DNA from: Vigna angularis
Taxonomy: Eukaryota > Streptophyta > Magnoliopsida > Fabales > Fabaceae
DNA length: 64,000 nt
Assembly: GCF_016808095.1 (NCBI RefSeq)
Contig: NC_068971.1
Coordinates: 28,107,631-28,171,630 of the forward strand
Direction of reading: 5' to 3'
Below, one piece after another: positions 1 through 10,865 of the stretch; within the stretch, counting starts at the first letter, position 1, and every line of letters begins with the position of its first letter. The notes below the pieces were generated by a model. It was not told the origin of the DNA, did no database searches, and saw only the letters and a program-made list of their open reading frames with translations. Made by a program: the position numbers and the translations under genes.

Positions 1-1504
1 AGAATTAATTAAGTTAAAGATAAATTTATTTTATCTTATCTATATCTTTTATCTTAGTTGGTTGTTATTACTTTTTATGCGACTTTATTATAAATAGAGT
101 ACCCTATGTATATATTCCACAGAAGGAAAATTAATCCCACACATAGTTGTCACTATATTAGACACCTCCTATCGATATAGAAACTCTGACCATTAGGAAA
201 ATAAAAAGAGAGAAAGAGAGAAAGAGAAACGTTCTTGGAGCGAAGAAAATGATTAACTGTAGAAAACATTAGTGCAAAGGAAGATTTGTTGTGATCCGTA
301 GGGTGTGGATAAAGCCTTAGTATTGGCCAAGGTAAGGGGAGCTTACATTCTTGATTTGATACATTCTTGATTTCTTAGATTCATGATTGTTTACATTCTT
401 GATTTTCTTGAGGGTGTAAGGAAGCTTATCTTGTTTGATTGTTGTACGAATTATGATTATCTATTGTTATTGTTGGGTAAGCGTAGATATATGTATGATG
501 GGTGTTTCTGCATGAGATTAGTAGTTATGTTTAGGGTTAGGTTTGTCTTGGGATGAAGGTTAGAGCATGAATGAGTGTTACTTTGTACTAGAACGTGTGG
601 TTGATGAGCATAAGAGTGAGGGATAAGGTACCTAGTAAATCCTGTTTTTATCTGTAGATAGGTACTGGTTGTTCGGGTATTGAACCTTCCTTGTGTGGAA
701 GTGATTGTGGTTTCCTTTTCCTTGTGTGACAGGAAGGCATGTTCCTTAGTTGGATTACGGGACTACTCAAACATATCTATAGGAAAGACTACAAATTGAG
801 TTGTAGGATAGGCTACAGTCAGTGAGGTAGGGTACAAGAGTGTGATTGATTCTTTCCACTATTGTGTTATAGTATTGTGGATGCTCATGGTGGTTATATG
901 ATGGAGTTAATTGTAATGGAGGTATACATGTTGATTATCATTGTGATGATGAAGCTTTAGGGGAATGCTATGTTGACAATCATGGTATTGGATGATGTAG
1001 TTAACATAGGTGTTGATGAACGAGTAGACTATGGTCTAGGTGTGATATTCGAGGATCGAGGTTCAAGCCATTTAAATGATTGATTTGTTATGTTTAGAGG
1101 ATTAGGAATCTTATTGTTATATTACTTCTATGTATGAGGTGTTTGGTTATTGTTGATATAATCAGTGGGTTTGTATCTTGTTGAGTGTTTGATTATGGTT
1201 GATATAATTAGTATGTTTGTTTATATGACTTGTTTTTGTTAGCTTAGCCTTGCACGTTGTGGTTTCCACCTGCGATGATCATTTTTATACGGGAGCAGAG
1301 GATAATGCAGTTAGTTCGGGGATTTATGGTTATTTGAATAAACTATTTTATATGAAGTATTATTTTATAATTAAATTGAAAATTTGGTTCATTTTTCTTG
1401 AATTGTAAAGACTTATTCAATTTGGATTTCTGCAATGGTATTATGATTTTAAAACTTTTAAATTTTCAATCGTAATCATGACATCCCAAAATTGGGGTGT
1501 TACA
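1..1504 (+). mobile_element. 5' LTR (3' part) of a gypsy-type LTR element
   Basis: This is the U3 end, R and U5 of a long terminal repeat whose start lies before the window. A TATA box (TATAAATA) sits at 89-96. The LTR ends in ATTGGGGTGTTACA at 1504 and is followed at once by a primer-binding site. A related LTR occupies 34273-39744; shared landmarks are the AGTGCAAAGGAAGAT-like leader, the regulatory-looking GATTATGGTTGATATAAT repeats and the CATGACATCCCA end. Nothing in it looks protein-coding. Assignment to Ty3/gypsy rests on the LTR end and the initiator-Met primer site, which some copia elements also use. Confidence 0.75.
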
Positions 1505-2006
1505 TTTTGGTATTAGAGCCATGTTTTCAAAAAAAGTTTGGGGTCTTGAGGAGTGAACTCGTCTAGCCTTTGTTGTGTGATTGAAATGCAAGTGTATGTG
1601 TATGAGTGTGTGGATATCATGCATATATATGAATGTGTGGATTGTTGTTGACTCTCTTGTGAAAAAGTCCAATGTTTCTATTTGTGTAGGGTTTGGTAAT
1701 CTGTGTGTAAATTGTTCTAGAATTAATTTAGTTTATTGTGAATTTTGTAGCTTGTTGTTTGCATGGTGAGAATTTATGTAGAGTCTTTCTTGCTATCTAT
1801 AGTTGTGAATAGATTGTGGTTTTTGTTTTATGAGATACATTAGGCAGTTTGTTGTGATGCTCTTTTGATCTGTTAAAAAATTGTTGTTGTTATTGTATTA
1901 TGAAAGTTTGTGTAATTTTTTTGGGAAAGTATATGAATTCATGGCTAGTGTATGCTTTGTATGAGTGCAATTTTTGGGGATGAAAATTCTTTTGAGGAGG
2001 GGTGAA
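1505..2006 (+). mobile_element. Residual interior of the LTR element, no coding content
   Basis: Only about 500 bp separate the 5' LTR end from the next LTR start. The segment carries the primer-binding site at one end and a purine-rich tract (GAGGAGGGGTGAA, 1994-2006) just before the TGTAAGATCC start of the 3' LTR. It has no gag or pol reading frame, so the element is non-autonomous or internally deleted. Confidence 0.65.
1508..1521 (+). other. Primer-binding site, initiator-Met tRNA type
   Basis: TGGTATTAGAGCCA differs by one base from the usual plant primer-binding site TGGTATCAGAGCCA, which pairs with the 3' end of initiator methionine tRNA. It lies three bases after the LTR end, the expected spacing. 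Confidence 0.8.
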
Positions 2007-2346
2007 TGTAAGATCCGAGAAAATAAGGGTCTTAGAAATAAGGTAGTCTTGAGATTTTGGTCCTTTTTTTGGAAATTAATGTTATTGAGTGTACACCTTT
2101 GTTAGAACATAATTGTTATGTTATTTTATTTATATTTTGGCTTAGGGGCAAAAAGGGTCTTTTACCTTTTATTAATAAGGTGCAATAAATTAAAATAGGG
2201 GCGTGTAGAAAGGAAAAATCATGCAAATTAAATAATGTGGGAATTTAATAATGGGAAATTTATAGTTCTCCACGTGTCATGCTTACAGAAAAATACACAA
2301 CAACGTTTGTATTTAAATAATAGGTAGATAAACGCTTCAGATAAAT
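2007..2346 (+). mobile_element. Truncated 3' LTR
   Basis: Begins TGTAAGATCCGAG and matches the start of the solo LTR at 34273 (TATAAGATGCGGG followed by AAAATAAGGG). It breaks off near 2346, where chaperonin pseudogene sequence begins on the other strand. A full copy would be more than 1.8 kb, so most of it is missing. Confidence 0.65.
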
Positions 2347-2480
2347 GCTTCACCTCTTTTAACATCTTCTTAAGCTCAGACACCAGAGCCTTTGCTGTCT
2401 TCTCAATGCCACGAGTAATGAGAACAGAGTTGGCACCGGCCGCGACAACCTAAGAAAATTGACATAAAATGAGACCTATA

Positions 2481-2489
2481 TACATTATA
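2481..2489. repeat. Target-site duplication of MULE-A, left copy
   Basis: TACATTATA; the identical 9-mer follows the element at 5493-5501. Confidence 0.9.
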
Positions 2490-2862
2490 GGTTAAATATG
2501 TCTTTTGGTCCTCATATTTGTTCGCGAATCTCAACCAGATCCTCGTTTTTTTTGTTCCAATTGAATCCAAATACTTGTTAATTTGAGGCAATAAAGCCCT
2601 CTCCGTTAATTTTCGACTGACGCCGTCTATACATGGTGAGCTGTAAATATTTTTATATGCGTGACAATATGTATTAAGTTGAATGGGAGTTCTTTTGTAT
2701 AATGAAACATTCCACGTGGACAACTAAATTTTTTATGTTGGTAGCCCTAAGCCTTAATATTTAAATCAACCCTGACATCGAAAGTTTATACTTGTTCGTG
2801 CGAGGGAGGAAGAGTGGTGGAAGCAAAGTTGTGGAAGCAATGTTTATACTTGAGCTCATCAA

Positions 2863-3038
2863 ATGTCTGCTTCATCCTCTTCTTGCAAATGCTTGGGTTC
2901 GGGGTTTCAACAGAGTTGTGGCAGTGTCAGCAGGTTGGGTGTAAAACCCACTTGCTTTTGTGGTCAGAATGAAGTCTTCTGCATTGCAAGAACCCCTAAA
3001 AACAAGGGCAAAAGATTTTGGGGATACCCAAGTTCAAG
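2863..3038 (+). pseudogene. GRF-type zinc-finger fragment carried by MULE-A
   Basis: An ATG at 2863 opens a frame with a Ser-rich start, then KPTCFCGQNEVFC, then ARTPKNKGKRFWGYP. This is the CxCG, C, then R-T-x-x-N-x-G-R-x-F-W/Y-G pattern of the plant GRF zinc finger, a small nucleic-acid-binding domain common in plant proteins of unknown role. The family usually has GCP where this reads GYP, and a one-base loss just after shifts the frame from PKFK to PSSR and a stop. A GT splice donor follows at 3039. It is probably a captured or resident MULE passenger gene, now damaged. Confidence 0.6.
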
Positions 3039-3961
3039 GTAAGTTTAATGGATGCAATAATCTGACTTTTAATGTGGTTTTCTTCTTCTTCCAAAGGGTG
3101 GGAGTCAAGTTTGCGTTCACGAAGTGTGTTTTCTTCTTGGACAGGGTGAGAGTGAAGATTGTTCTTCTGGATGCAACTTCTTTCAATGGTGCAGTGAAGA
3201 TGTAATTCATGAAGAAAATATGGTCACTGTAGAAGAAAGTGGAAGAAATAAATAAGTGGGTGGAAGTTTGATGAAGATGGAAAAATGTTGATGAAGATGG
3301 AAGAGAGAGATGTTGAAAAATAACATGTTTACAGAAAACTATTGTTAGTCTGAAAAAGTGGTTAAAGGTGTTAACGGGGATGGTGGTTATTATGTGTTTG
3401 TAATGTAATTGTGATATCAATGTTGATGAAACTAGGTTGATTTGTTAGTGGAAGGTTATGTAATATAATTTGATATTTGGAATGTTATTGTCTGTTTTAT
3501 TTATAAAGGTGACTTGTTAGTGTTTAATACTGTCGTCTTATTTGTCTTATTTGTTATATTTCCTTTGCTAATCCAAATACTCGCTAATTTAAGGCAATAA
3601 GTTAAAGAAAATGCACAAGTAACATCATACGTAATGGTCAATAACCATCATACAAGAATGATCACCACATCAATACGTAATGGTCAATAAACTTTGTCTT
3701 ATAATATCTTATAACAAAACAAACATTGTCTTACAATGACAAAACCTCATAACAAACCTGATGAAATTACACCAAAAGATAACAACCTAATACATATTAC
3801 ACCAATGCAGATTACATTGTCTTACTCAGTGCACAACAAACAAACCTGATAACAACCTAATGAAATTACACCAAAAGATAACTGATAAAACATTGTTCCT
3901 TTATCAATACAGATTACATGATATTTAAAACAGTGTCTTCAAAATGGAAGTAAATAAGACT

Positions 3962-4634
3962 TCATTGATGAGAAGGAAGCACAATAGACTCTTGAGTTGG
4001 TTGGTCAACAAGGACATGTGTTGAAGGTATTGTGACTTCTATTTGTTGACTAGGTTGGTGAGGAGGCACTTCTGTTGTTGTAGGTCTCTGTGGACAAAAT
4101 CTTTTGTTGTGTCCCATTTCTTTGCAGAGAGCACATGGTTTTTTGCTCCCACCCTTTCTTAATTCACTGTCATTCTTCTTCAACTCCCAAGCCTGTAGTC
4201 TTCGTTTTTTCTTGGGCCTTCCTGGCATTTCCCTTTTCTTTGGGGGTAATACATCTGGATATGGTGTAATCTCCCACACATGTTGACCGTTGACTCTAAT
4301 TGCATCAGTGAATTCCTTTTTCCTCAGTGAAATAGGTTCCTACTTCCTATTTATATTCCCTGAAACTTTTAGGCATAGTAAATGTGGGGAACAAAGTTTT
4401 GGGAATGGAAGCATCATCGTTCTCACTATTTTGACCACTATCCAACTCATCTGACACCCACTCAATGTCAAACAACCCACGAACGTCATGCATGGAATCA
4501 TCAGTTCTCCTTGAACATTCACCTTTTGGACTGCAAGGTTGTCCTTTAGAAGTTCCATTGTCACATTCAACCCTGACATCAACCAGACTTTCTTCACTAA
4601 TAGAGTCATCTACATTTTCATATTCATCAGCCAT
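3962..4634 (-). pseudogene. MuDR-family transposase, internally deleted
   Basis: The minus-strand frame starts with MADEYENVDD at 4634 and runs through the family-typical acidic region (GLFDIEWVSDELDSG) and the FTMPKSF motif before a stop that replaces the conserved Trp of the YKWEVGTYF motif. After a one-base shift it continues through FTDAIR and then jumps directly to the C-terminal part: WEITPYPDVLPPKKRE, a basic GRPKKKRR stretch, and a CCHC zinc knuckle (C-x2-C-x4-H-x4-C in CALCKEMGHNKRFC). The whole DDE catalytic domain and SWIM finger are missing. The piece ends with a stop at 3962. It cannot catalyse transposition. Confidence 0.8.
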
Positions 4635-5922
4635 GCTATTTTATGTATGAAGCACAAGATTTAAAGACCTGTACGTCATGGGTGAAAAAAATTATTATTA
4701 CACTCCCTACTCACTAGGGAAACACTCACACATAAAGGGGACATGGGACCAAACTAACATCCCCACTAGGGAAACACTCACATAGACAAGGGGACCACTA
4801 CTTCTATACAATTTGAAAAATGAAATTTTGGGACCACAATGTCTGCAGTATAGTTGACATTTGAAGATGCAAAATCGGGCACCATCATACAATAAGATAC
4901 CAAATTCGTGACTCATCACAAAACAACAAAGCAAGAAGATAGCACACACATGTTATAAAGATAGAACAACAAAATCGGGACCACAACGCATAAAGTATGC
5001 AATATCAGTACATCCGCGTAAACGAAACAAAATCGGGACCACAACGCATAAAGATAGAACACATCATACTAACCTTAACTGGCGTAAAATTTCACTTCGG
5101 TTCCTCCACCTCTATGTGATTGTCTTCGTCTACTTCTTCTTCTTGCGAAATGAAATCCATAATTTTCACTCACTCCCCAAGTTAAATCCCTAACTAACCA
5201 GATAACAATCCCTAATCCCCTAATGCAACTTCAGTAAAAAAATCCCTAAATACAAATATCCATGTCAAAAACTAATTTTTTAAAATCAAATTTTCACGTA
5301 ATTGAATAAATATAAATGAGCTATTAATGTCTACATCCACGTCATCACAGTTAGACGACGTTAGTAAAAACTTAACGGAGAGGGCTTTATTGCCTCAAAT
5401 TAACAAGTATTTGGATTCAATTGGGATAAAAAAAAATGAGGACCCAGTTGAGATTCGCGAACAAATATGAGGACCAAAAGACATATTTAACCTACATTAT
5501 AACAACCAAGACCAAACCAAGTAGCTATTACTCTATACTTTCAATAAAATAACAAACAAACCTACCTTAACACCTTCGACAATAAGGCCTTGAGCTAGAA
5601 CAACAGATGTGGTGGTTCCATCATCAGCCAAGTCGTTGGTCTTGGCGGCAACTTGTCTCACCAACTTGGCACCAATATTCTCAATGGGATGCTCCAATTC
5701 AACCTTTCCAAACCACATTTAGCAAATAAAATCAATAGAAACACAAACGACTAGCCACCTAAACACGAGATTCAAAAAAGTTCTATCTTGCAAAACAAAG
5801 TAAATCATATTCAAAAATAGAAATAACCATAAACGATAAAAAAATTCAAAAGAAAAAACACCTATTTGGCAATAGTGACACCATCAGTAACGATTTTCGA
5901 CGAACCATACTTGCTCTCCGAT

Positions 5923-6479
5923 CGGTGTCACTGACGACACCTTGGGCCAAGCAGAAGGACTGTCGTGACAACCGACTTAGTTGGGAGAGCGAAGGTCACA
6001 CGTCTTTAGTGTTACCGGCGGCGTCTTCGACTACCAATGGTTGGGGTGCCAAGGCATTAGGGTTCGCAATCGGAAGAGGTTGGTCCGCCGTGAAGGGCAT
6101 TAGTTCTTCCGTTGGAGGCACCAGCGGCGGCTGGCCTCGTCGGTGGTCGGGAGAACGCGTCTCGTTGAGTGAGGGTGTTTCTCTCTCGCGCACGAGGAGA
6201 AGACGTAAAAGGAGGGCTTTTGCGGTTGCCGACGATGAGTCTGTCGATGAGCGGTGACGCCGCCAACGCCTTTGGCTGATCGGAGGGGGGTGTTGGGTCG
6301 GTGGGTGCTGGCTCGGTGAGTGCTGCTGTTCTCACGGAGAAAGAAGAGGGGATGACCCCTGTTTTGTCCAGGGAAGAAGAAAGGCAACTAAAGTCATTTT
6401 GGTTTGATTCTGCGGCGGCCGGTGCGAATCGAAGAAGGAGACGCTGACATTTGCATTGAAAAAGATCCAATGTGGTAAA
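5923..6479. other. GC-rich block upstream of the chaperonin exons, origin unknown
   Basis: This stretch is clearly richer in G+C than its surroundings and keeps frames open on both strands for 60-137 codons, but no product is recognisable. It lies between chaperonin exon A and a MULE-type terminal repeat, so it may be captured host sequence such as a leader or first exon. Confidence 0.4.
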
Positions 6480-6670
6480 TGTTAGAAAGAAAAAATGTCA
6501 TCACACGTGGCCAAACGTTAGCCACCTCAACTGATTTTTAACGCCTTTGATTTTGGAGGACGAAAAATTATAGTTTCCTTAAGGAGAAGAACCAAAGTGT
6601 AGCAAAGTTTAAAAGAGGGACGAAAAATAAAATCGCTTGATAATTAAGGAACTAAAAACATATTTAACTC
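6480..6670. mobile_element. Right terminal repeat of a second MULE (MULE-B)
   Basis: The sequence from the ACACGTGGCCAAACGTTAG block through GAGGGACGAAAAATAAAAT to AACTAAAAACATATTTAACTC closely parallels the right arm of the MULE at 43860-44005. The matching left arm is not in the window; it would be expected left of 2346, where an LTR now lies. If real, this element carried the chaperonin fragment. Confidence 0.6.
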
Positions 6671-7646
6671 TTTATTTATATCTTAGTTTTTATGTAAATA
6701 ACTTTTGGACTTTATACTCTTAAACATTGTGTTTTGATATTGTTTTCTAAAACCAATGTGTTTAGGCATGAAAAAATATTTTTTATGTTGTACTTTGTTC
6801 TATTTAAGTTATTTTTATTTTATCAAATCTAGATTGTTGGGGAAAAATAAAGAATCATAAGAAATTATTTTGACTTTAGTAAAATATTTTCAAAATTTTC
6901 AATTTTTTTTAATTTTATATGTATGTAAGTTAATTAAAAATTAGATTAGTAGTAAGATTATAAATTTAAAAGAATAATTAATATAATTTTAAACTTTGAA
7001 ATTAACAATTGAATAGAAAAATATATGATACTTTAAAAGAATCGTTGCACATTGTTTACACCTTTGTTTGTGATCGGAAAAAGCTGTCATGAATTTTAAA
7101 ATGAATATGTTTTTAAGACGCACCATCTCCAAAGTGCACGATATATATAATCATGTTTTTGTTTTTTCTTTTTGTCCATTTAATAATAATCAGAACATCT
7201 CTACATATTGATTTCTTCATTGTGATTCCATTAAATTATCTAAATTGGGGAGATATTTGAAAACTTATAACAAAAATTAATACATAAAAATTTACTTATT
7301 TGAGGATTAAAACACAATTTCTTGACAAAACCACATAATTTCTAGATAAGAGAACTAAAATATAAAGTTTTGAAAAATACAAGAACGAAAGAGAAAAAAA
7401 CATGTACTTTCAAAAGGACTAGTACAGAGAACTTTTATGTGAATGTATAAATAAAGATTAAATTATTAATTAAATAAATTATAAAGGATGACTTGTTGAA
7501 TTAAAAAATATTTATAGGTATTTATGGGTATTCAAGTTTTAAAAAAATGCAATGAATAATTTTTTTCAAATATAAGACAAGTAATAGAATGAGTAATGAG
7601 ATTGGTTTTTTAATATGATGAGTAATAGATACACGTTACTTACATT
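6671..7646. other. AT-rich intergenic DNA
   Basis: Very AT-rich; no gene, repeat array or recognisable element seen. Confidence 0.6.
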
Positions 7647-8888
7647 CAGGGATGACAACGGGTCGCGTCGGGTATTGATAGTGTCTATCCACAACTCGAC
7701 TTGTAAAACGAAAAATCCAACCCGCAATCCGTCTGTTATCTGCATGGGTACCTGCTTAAAAGATAATCACGAATATTTTAAAACTTGTGGATACCCGCAT
7801 ATATTCACAAAAATTTGAAAAAAATATATTTTATACATTTTTAAAATAAAATTTAAATAAAATTACAAAATATATATAATTAATTAATTATAAATTAAAA
7901 TTTATTTTTTAATTAAATTTAACCTAACCTTCAATTTGCAAGAACAAAATTGCAAGCATAGAACTCCAAAATTAGGCAGAGAAAACGCCAAAACACTCCA
8001 AGACCAAGAATCCCAAAAGTTCCCAAACTAGAAAAGAAGATCATAAACTCCAAACTTGCTACAAGGTCAAGAAAAACACCAATCATAGGAACCCCAGCCC
8101 TAAATCACTATAAACAACAACCATAAATTCCCAATTTCAAAACTTTCAATCCAGAATAAGAACCCTCAGTGTTTCGCTATCACCTATAGAGGAAAAACAA
8201 AGAATACTCAATCCCAAAATTGTGAGCCAAACACGAGAATCAGACCCCTGTGCTGTGAAGTTGCCGCAAAACGTAGAAGTCCCCCACGTCTACAAGACAA
8301 ACCAGAAAAAGTGAAGGGGGAGGAAACCTCCCTCCTTACGCAACAAACTAGTATGAAGGGAAGAAGAATAACAATAAGGGTCATGCACCCTCACGAGACA
8401 CTACGGAAGACGATAACGTCGCTAGAGTCGCACCATCGTTGCACGACCATCTTCGCCACCATGAGACCACAAGTGTTCTTTCCCAAGCTGAGTTGTCCAC
8501 ACGAGAATAGAGATAAAGAAGAATCTTGAAGCTTCTGGGTTTGCTCGCAAGACATGTAAAAGAGAACAGATTGGGAAAAAAAACTCTAAATAGAAATTTT
8601 GAGAGAAACCAATAATTGGACAATTGAGATTTTTAATTAGGCTTACATAATTTTTAATTGAAAAGCTTTCCCTTTTTTTTAAGAGTAATAAAAATAAAAT
8701 TTAATTTTAAAAAATATAAATTAAATTATTATTATTATTTTTTGCAGGTAACGTGTATCGGCAGGTTGGATAGTATAATACCCACACCCAACCCGTTTAG
8801 AAACAGGTATGAAAATACCCGCACCCAACCCGTTTAATAACTACCCGTCGCCGAACATGGACAAGTGTAAATTTTTTTGCCATCCCTA
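7647..8888. mobile_element. hAT-like non-autonomous element
   Basis: Ends are CAGGGATGACAACGGG at 7647 and the inverse of TAGGGATGGCAAAAAAAT at 8888, the usual hAT-type short terminal repeat. Subterminal ACCCGCA and CACCCAACCCGTTTA blocks occur at both sides. The flanking octamers (CTTACATT and TCTACACC) agree at only four positions, all differences being C/T, so the target duplication is unproven. The interior has no transposase; a GC-richer patch at 8290-8530 is unidentified. Confidence 0.6.
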
Positions 8889-9712
8889 TCTACACCTATC
8901 CCGTCTTGTTGTCGTTGTCATCTCTAGTTTTGATTAATTGAAAATTTTAAAACATATTATATTTATAGTTATTACTATGATATTATTATTATTTTTATTT
9001 TTTTGCTTTTATTGATTTTGTATATGCTACTTAAGTTAGGTTGGTGAGGAATATATTTTGTTGATAATTAAAGAATAAAGATTTGAAATATCTTTTTAAT
9101 TTAGCAAACAACCTATAATAAATTAAACTTAGAAAATGTTTTTATAGAGTTAAAACTAAGTATAAAAGATTTTTTTAACATTTTAATAAATTATGTTAAT
9201 TTGTAATCGATTGAATTGTTCCTAATAGGTTTCAAAAGTATAATTGATTCTCTTGTTAATCAATTAAAACAAGTGTTTTCAAAGTTTTCATAAATATAAC
9301 CTTTTATTATTTTTCATAAAGGATTAAATGAAATGATTACACTAATTGAATAACGTATTTAATCAATAAACATGTTTCTTATTCAATTATAATAGACAGA
9401 CGTTGTAATTGCTTTTCAAAATTCAGTTAGGAAAATCGATTAAAAGCGCCAATTCTTATTTTAAATAATTGGTTTCAAAATTCTAAAATTAGAGGCTCAA
9501 TTTCAAATTTTAAAATAATTTTTATAATCAATTTTGATGAATCATATTAAGACTAATAAAGTCATTTCATACTTTCTAAGGTGCTTTCAAGCTTTAAAAA
9601 ATTTGAAGGTTATATTGAGTTCTACAACCTTGTAATTTCTTATGTTGTGTGATAATGTTAATTATTATTATTTATTATTATTATTATTATTTATTTTTAT
9701 TATCATTATTTA

Positions 9713-9756
<44 letters not shown>

Positions 9757-10149
9757 TATTTTACATTAAAAAAATCAAGTCTTCTTTAACTTAGTCCTGA
9801 TTTTGATTTTTTTTGTAAGTAGTTGAGTGTCACCTTCTAATTATGAATTTTGTTGAGTCATTTCACTCTTACTCATCACAACATGGACGAATATCTCATT
9901 TCTTAACTTTGAGTGGATGCACCCAATGTGAAGTGTGTGAGGTTGGGCGCTACGTTTTCTTATGTGACAGTTTTGACTTATTTATTCTTGCTTCTTTTAT
10001 ACATGAGTCTTTTTTGTTATTTTGAAGTGGATAATGTGATTTGGAAGACCTTTGGAACTATTAGAGTTTCCTTAGAGTCCCTTCATTCTCTTCTTGGGTA
10101 TCATCATTTATTATTCATATATTCATTTTGGTTTCTTGATGAAAATGCA
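8889..10149. other. AT-rich intergenic DNA with a TTA microsatellite
   Basis: No gene recognised. 9200-9450 contains scattered AATCGATT/AATCAATT words like those in nearby LTRs. A TTA tract lies at 9657-9763. Confidence 0.5.
9657..9763. repeat. (TTA)n microsatellite
   Basis: About 107 bp of ATT/TTA triplets with occasional TTTA and one ATC interruption. Confidence 0.9.
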
Positions 10150-10490
10150 ACAGGGTCATCTTCTTTTTGTGTTTCAATTGATGAACTACAATGTTTTCTT
10201 CACATAAATAAGACATGCTTTATGACCCTTGATCCTATACACTAGCAAATTACCGCAAGCTACAAAGTCATTAATGGTGCAAAATAACATTGCATGCATC
10301 GCGAAAGTCTTAAAAGCAAAAGCATAAAATATTTCATCCCCATCAACCCATAATAAGTTCAAGTCTTCAACTAGTGGATTAAGATAAACATCTATGTCAT
10401 TTCTAGGCTACCTTGGACCTAATATCATTATAGACAATATCATGTACTTTCTCTTCATGCATAGTTTAGGAGATAAGTTGTAAATGAATA
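10150..10490 (-). pseudogene. CACTA (TNP2-like) transposase fragment
   Basis: Read on the minus strand, the segment gives NLSPKLCMKRKYM, a short break, then NDIDVYLNPLVEDLNLLW, then MHAMLFCTINDFVACGNL, and after further decay GHKAC. This is the order of conserved blocks in En/Spm TNP2 transposases (Transposase_21 family): the CMKR-Y-M block, NDIDVYL-PLI-DL, and the A-L-CTINDFPAYGNLSG block. It has several stops and no ends in reach. A gypsy fragment on the opposite strand begins about 60 bp further on. Confidence 0.75.
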
Positions 10491-10549
10491 ATATAACGGG
10501 CTAGTAATTGTGGTTGGTACTTAAATTACCAAATGGATTCATTCCATCG

Positions 10550-10865
10550 AGAGGGCATCAATTGTATGAGAAATTGTCAAATAGTGAGTTTTGGTTGGAG
10601 GGAGTCCAGTTCTTGGGGCATGTAATTTCTGCTCAAGGAATTTTAGTGGACCTAGCTAAGGTTGAGGCTGTGTTGAAATGGGAACAACCAATTACGGTAA
10701 CATAAGTGAGAAGCTTCGTGGGGTTGACAGGTTATTATTGGAGGTTTTTGGAAGGATTCTCCAAGATTGTGGGGCCGTTGGCATAGTTAACTCGTAAGGA
10801 TCAGCCATTTGCTTGGACAGAAAAATGTGAGACAAGTTGGGATTTTGGAAGAATAAATCAGGATA
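10550..10865 (+). pseudogene. Ty3/gypsy reverse transcriptase fragment
   Basis: The plus frame reads LYEKLSNSEFWLEGVQFLGH, VISAQGILVD, KVEAVLKWEQP, a TAA stop, then VRSFVGLTGYYWRFLEGFSK, a second stop and LTRKDQPFAWTEKC. This is the C-terminal part of gypsy reverse transcriptase with the F-L-G-H and R-S-F-x-G-L-x-x-Y-Y-R-R-F motifs and the start of the RNase H tether. Two in-frame stops and loss of both sides make it a dead relic. Confidence 0.9.

Larger units (their letters stand above)
2490..5492. mobile_element. Mutator-like element with 9-bp target duplication (MULE-A)
   Basis: Long terminal inverted repeats of about 150 bp start GGTTAAATATG at 2490 and end CATATTTAACC at 5492. Both arms share the CTCATATTTGTTCGCGAA block and the GGCAATAAAGCCCTCTCCGTTAA block, inverted. 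The element is flanked by a perfect 9-bp repeat TACATTATA (2481-2489 and 5493-5501), the Mutator hallmark. Inside are a GRF zinc-finger fragment on the plus strand (2863-3038), a collapsed MuDR-type transposase on the minus strand (3962-4634) and a 22-codon acidic minus-strand ORF (5092-5160). It sits in an intron of the chaperonin pseudogene. It is non-autonomous. Confidence 0.92.
2346..5922 (-). pseudogene. Chaperonin-60 beta-type (RuBisCO-binding subunit) gene fragment
   Basis: Three minus-strand exons of a GroEL/Cpn60 protein are visible. Exon A, about 5862-5922, reads ESKYGSSKIVTDGVTIAK and then a stop, where the family has Glu. Exon B, 5566-5703, is 46 codons containing [11 protein letters not shown] and the conserved [13 protein letters not shown]. 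Exon C, about 2346-2449, reads [17 protein letters not shown] and fades out after LKKMLKEV. Splice sites at B and C are intact and the phase agrees. The protein would be a plastid folding chaperone; only about 100 of the usual 600 or so residues remain, with no N-terminal region, transit peptide or C-terminal two thirds. The B-C intron is split by a 3-kb MULE. The fragment is non-functional and was probably captured by a transposon. Confidence 0.8.

Noticed and set aside
5925..6470. Several open frames of 65-137 codons on both strands
   Set aside because: The region is GC-rich so stops are rare; no recognisable motif, and frames overlap without one being better.
8311..8529. A 72-codon ORF within the hAT-like element
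   Set aside because: Too short for a hAT transposase and without its RNase H-like or dimerisation motifs.
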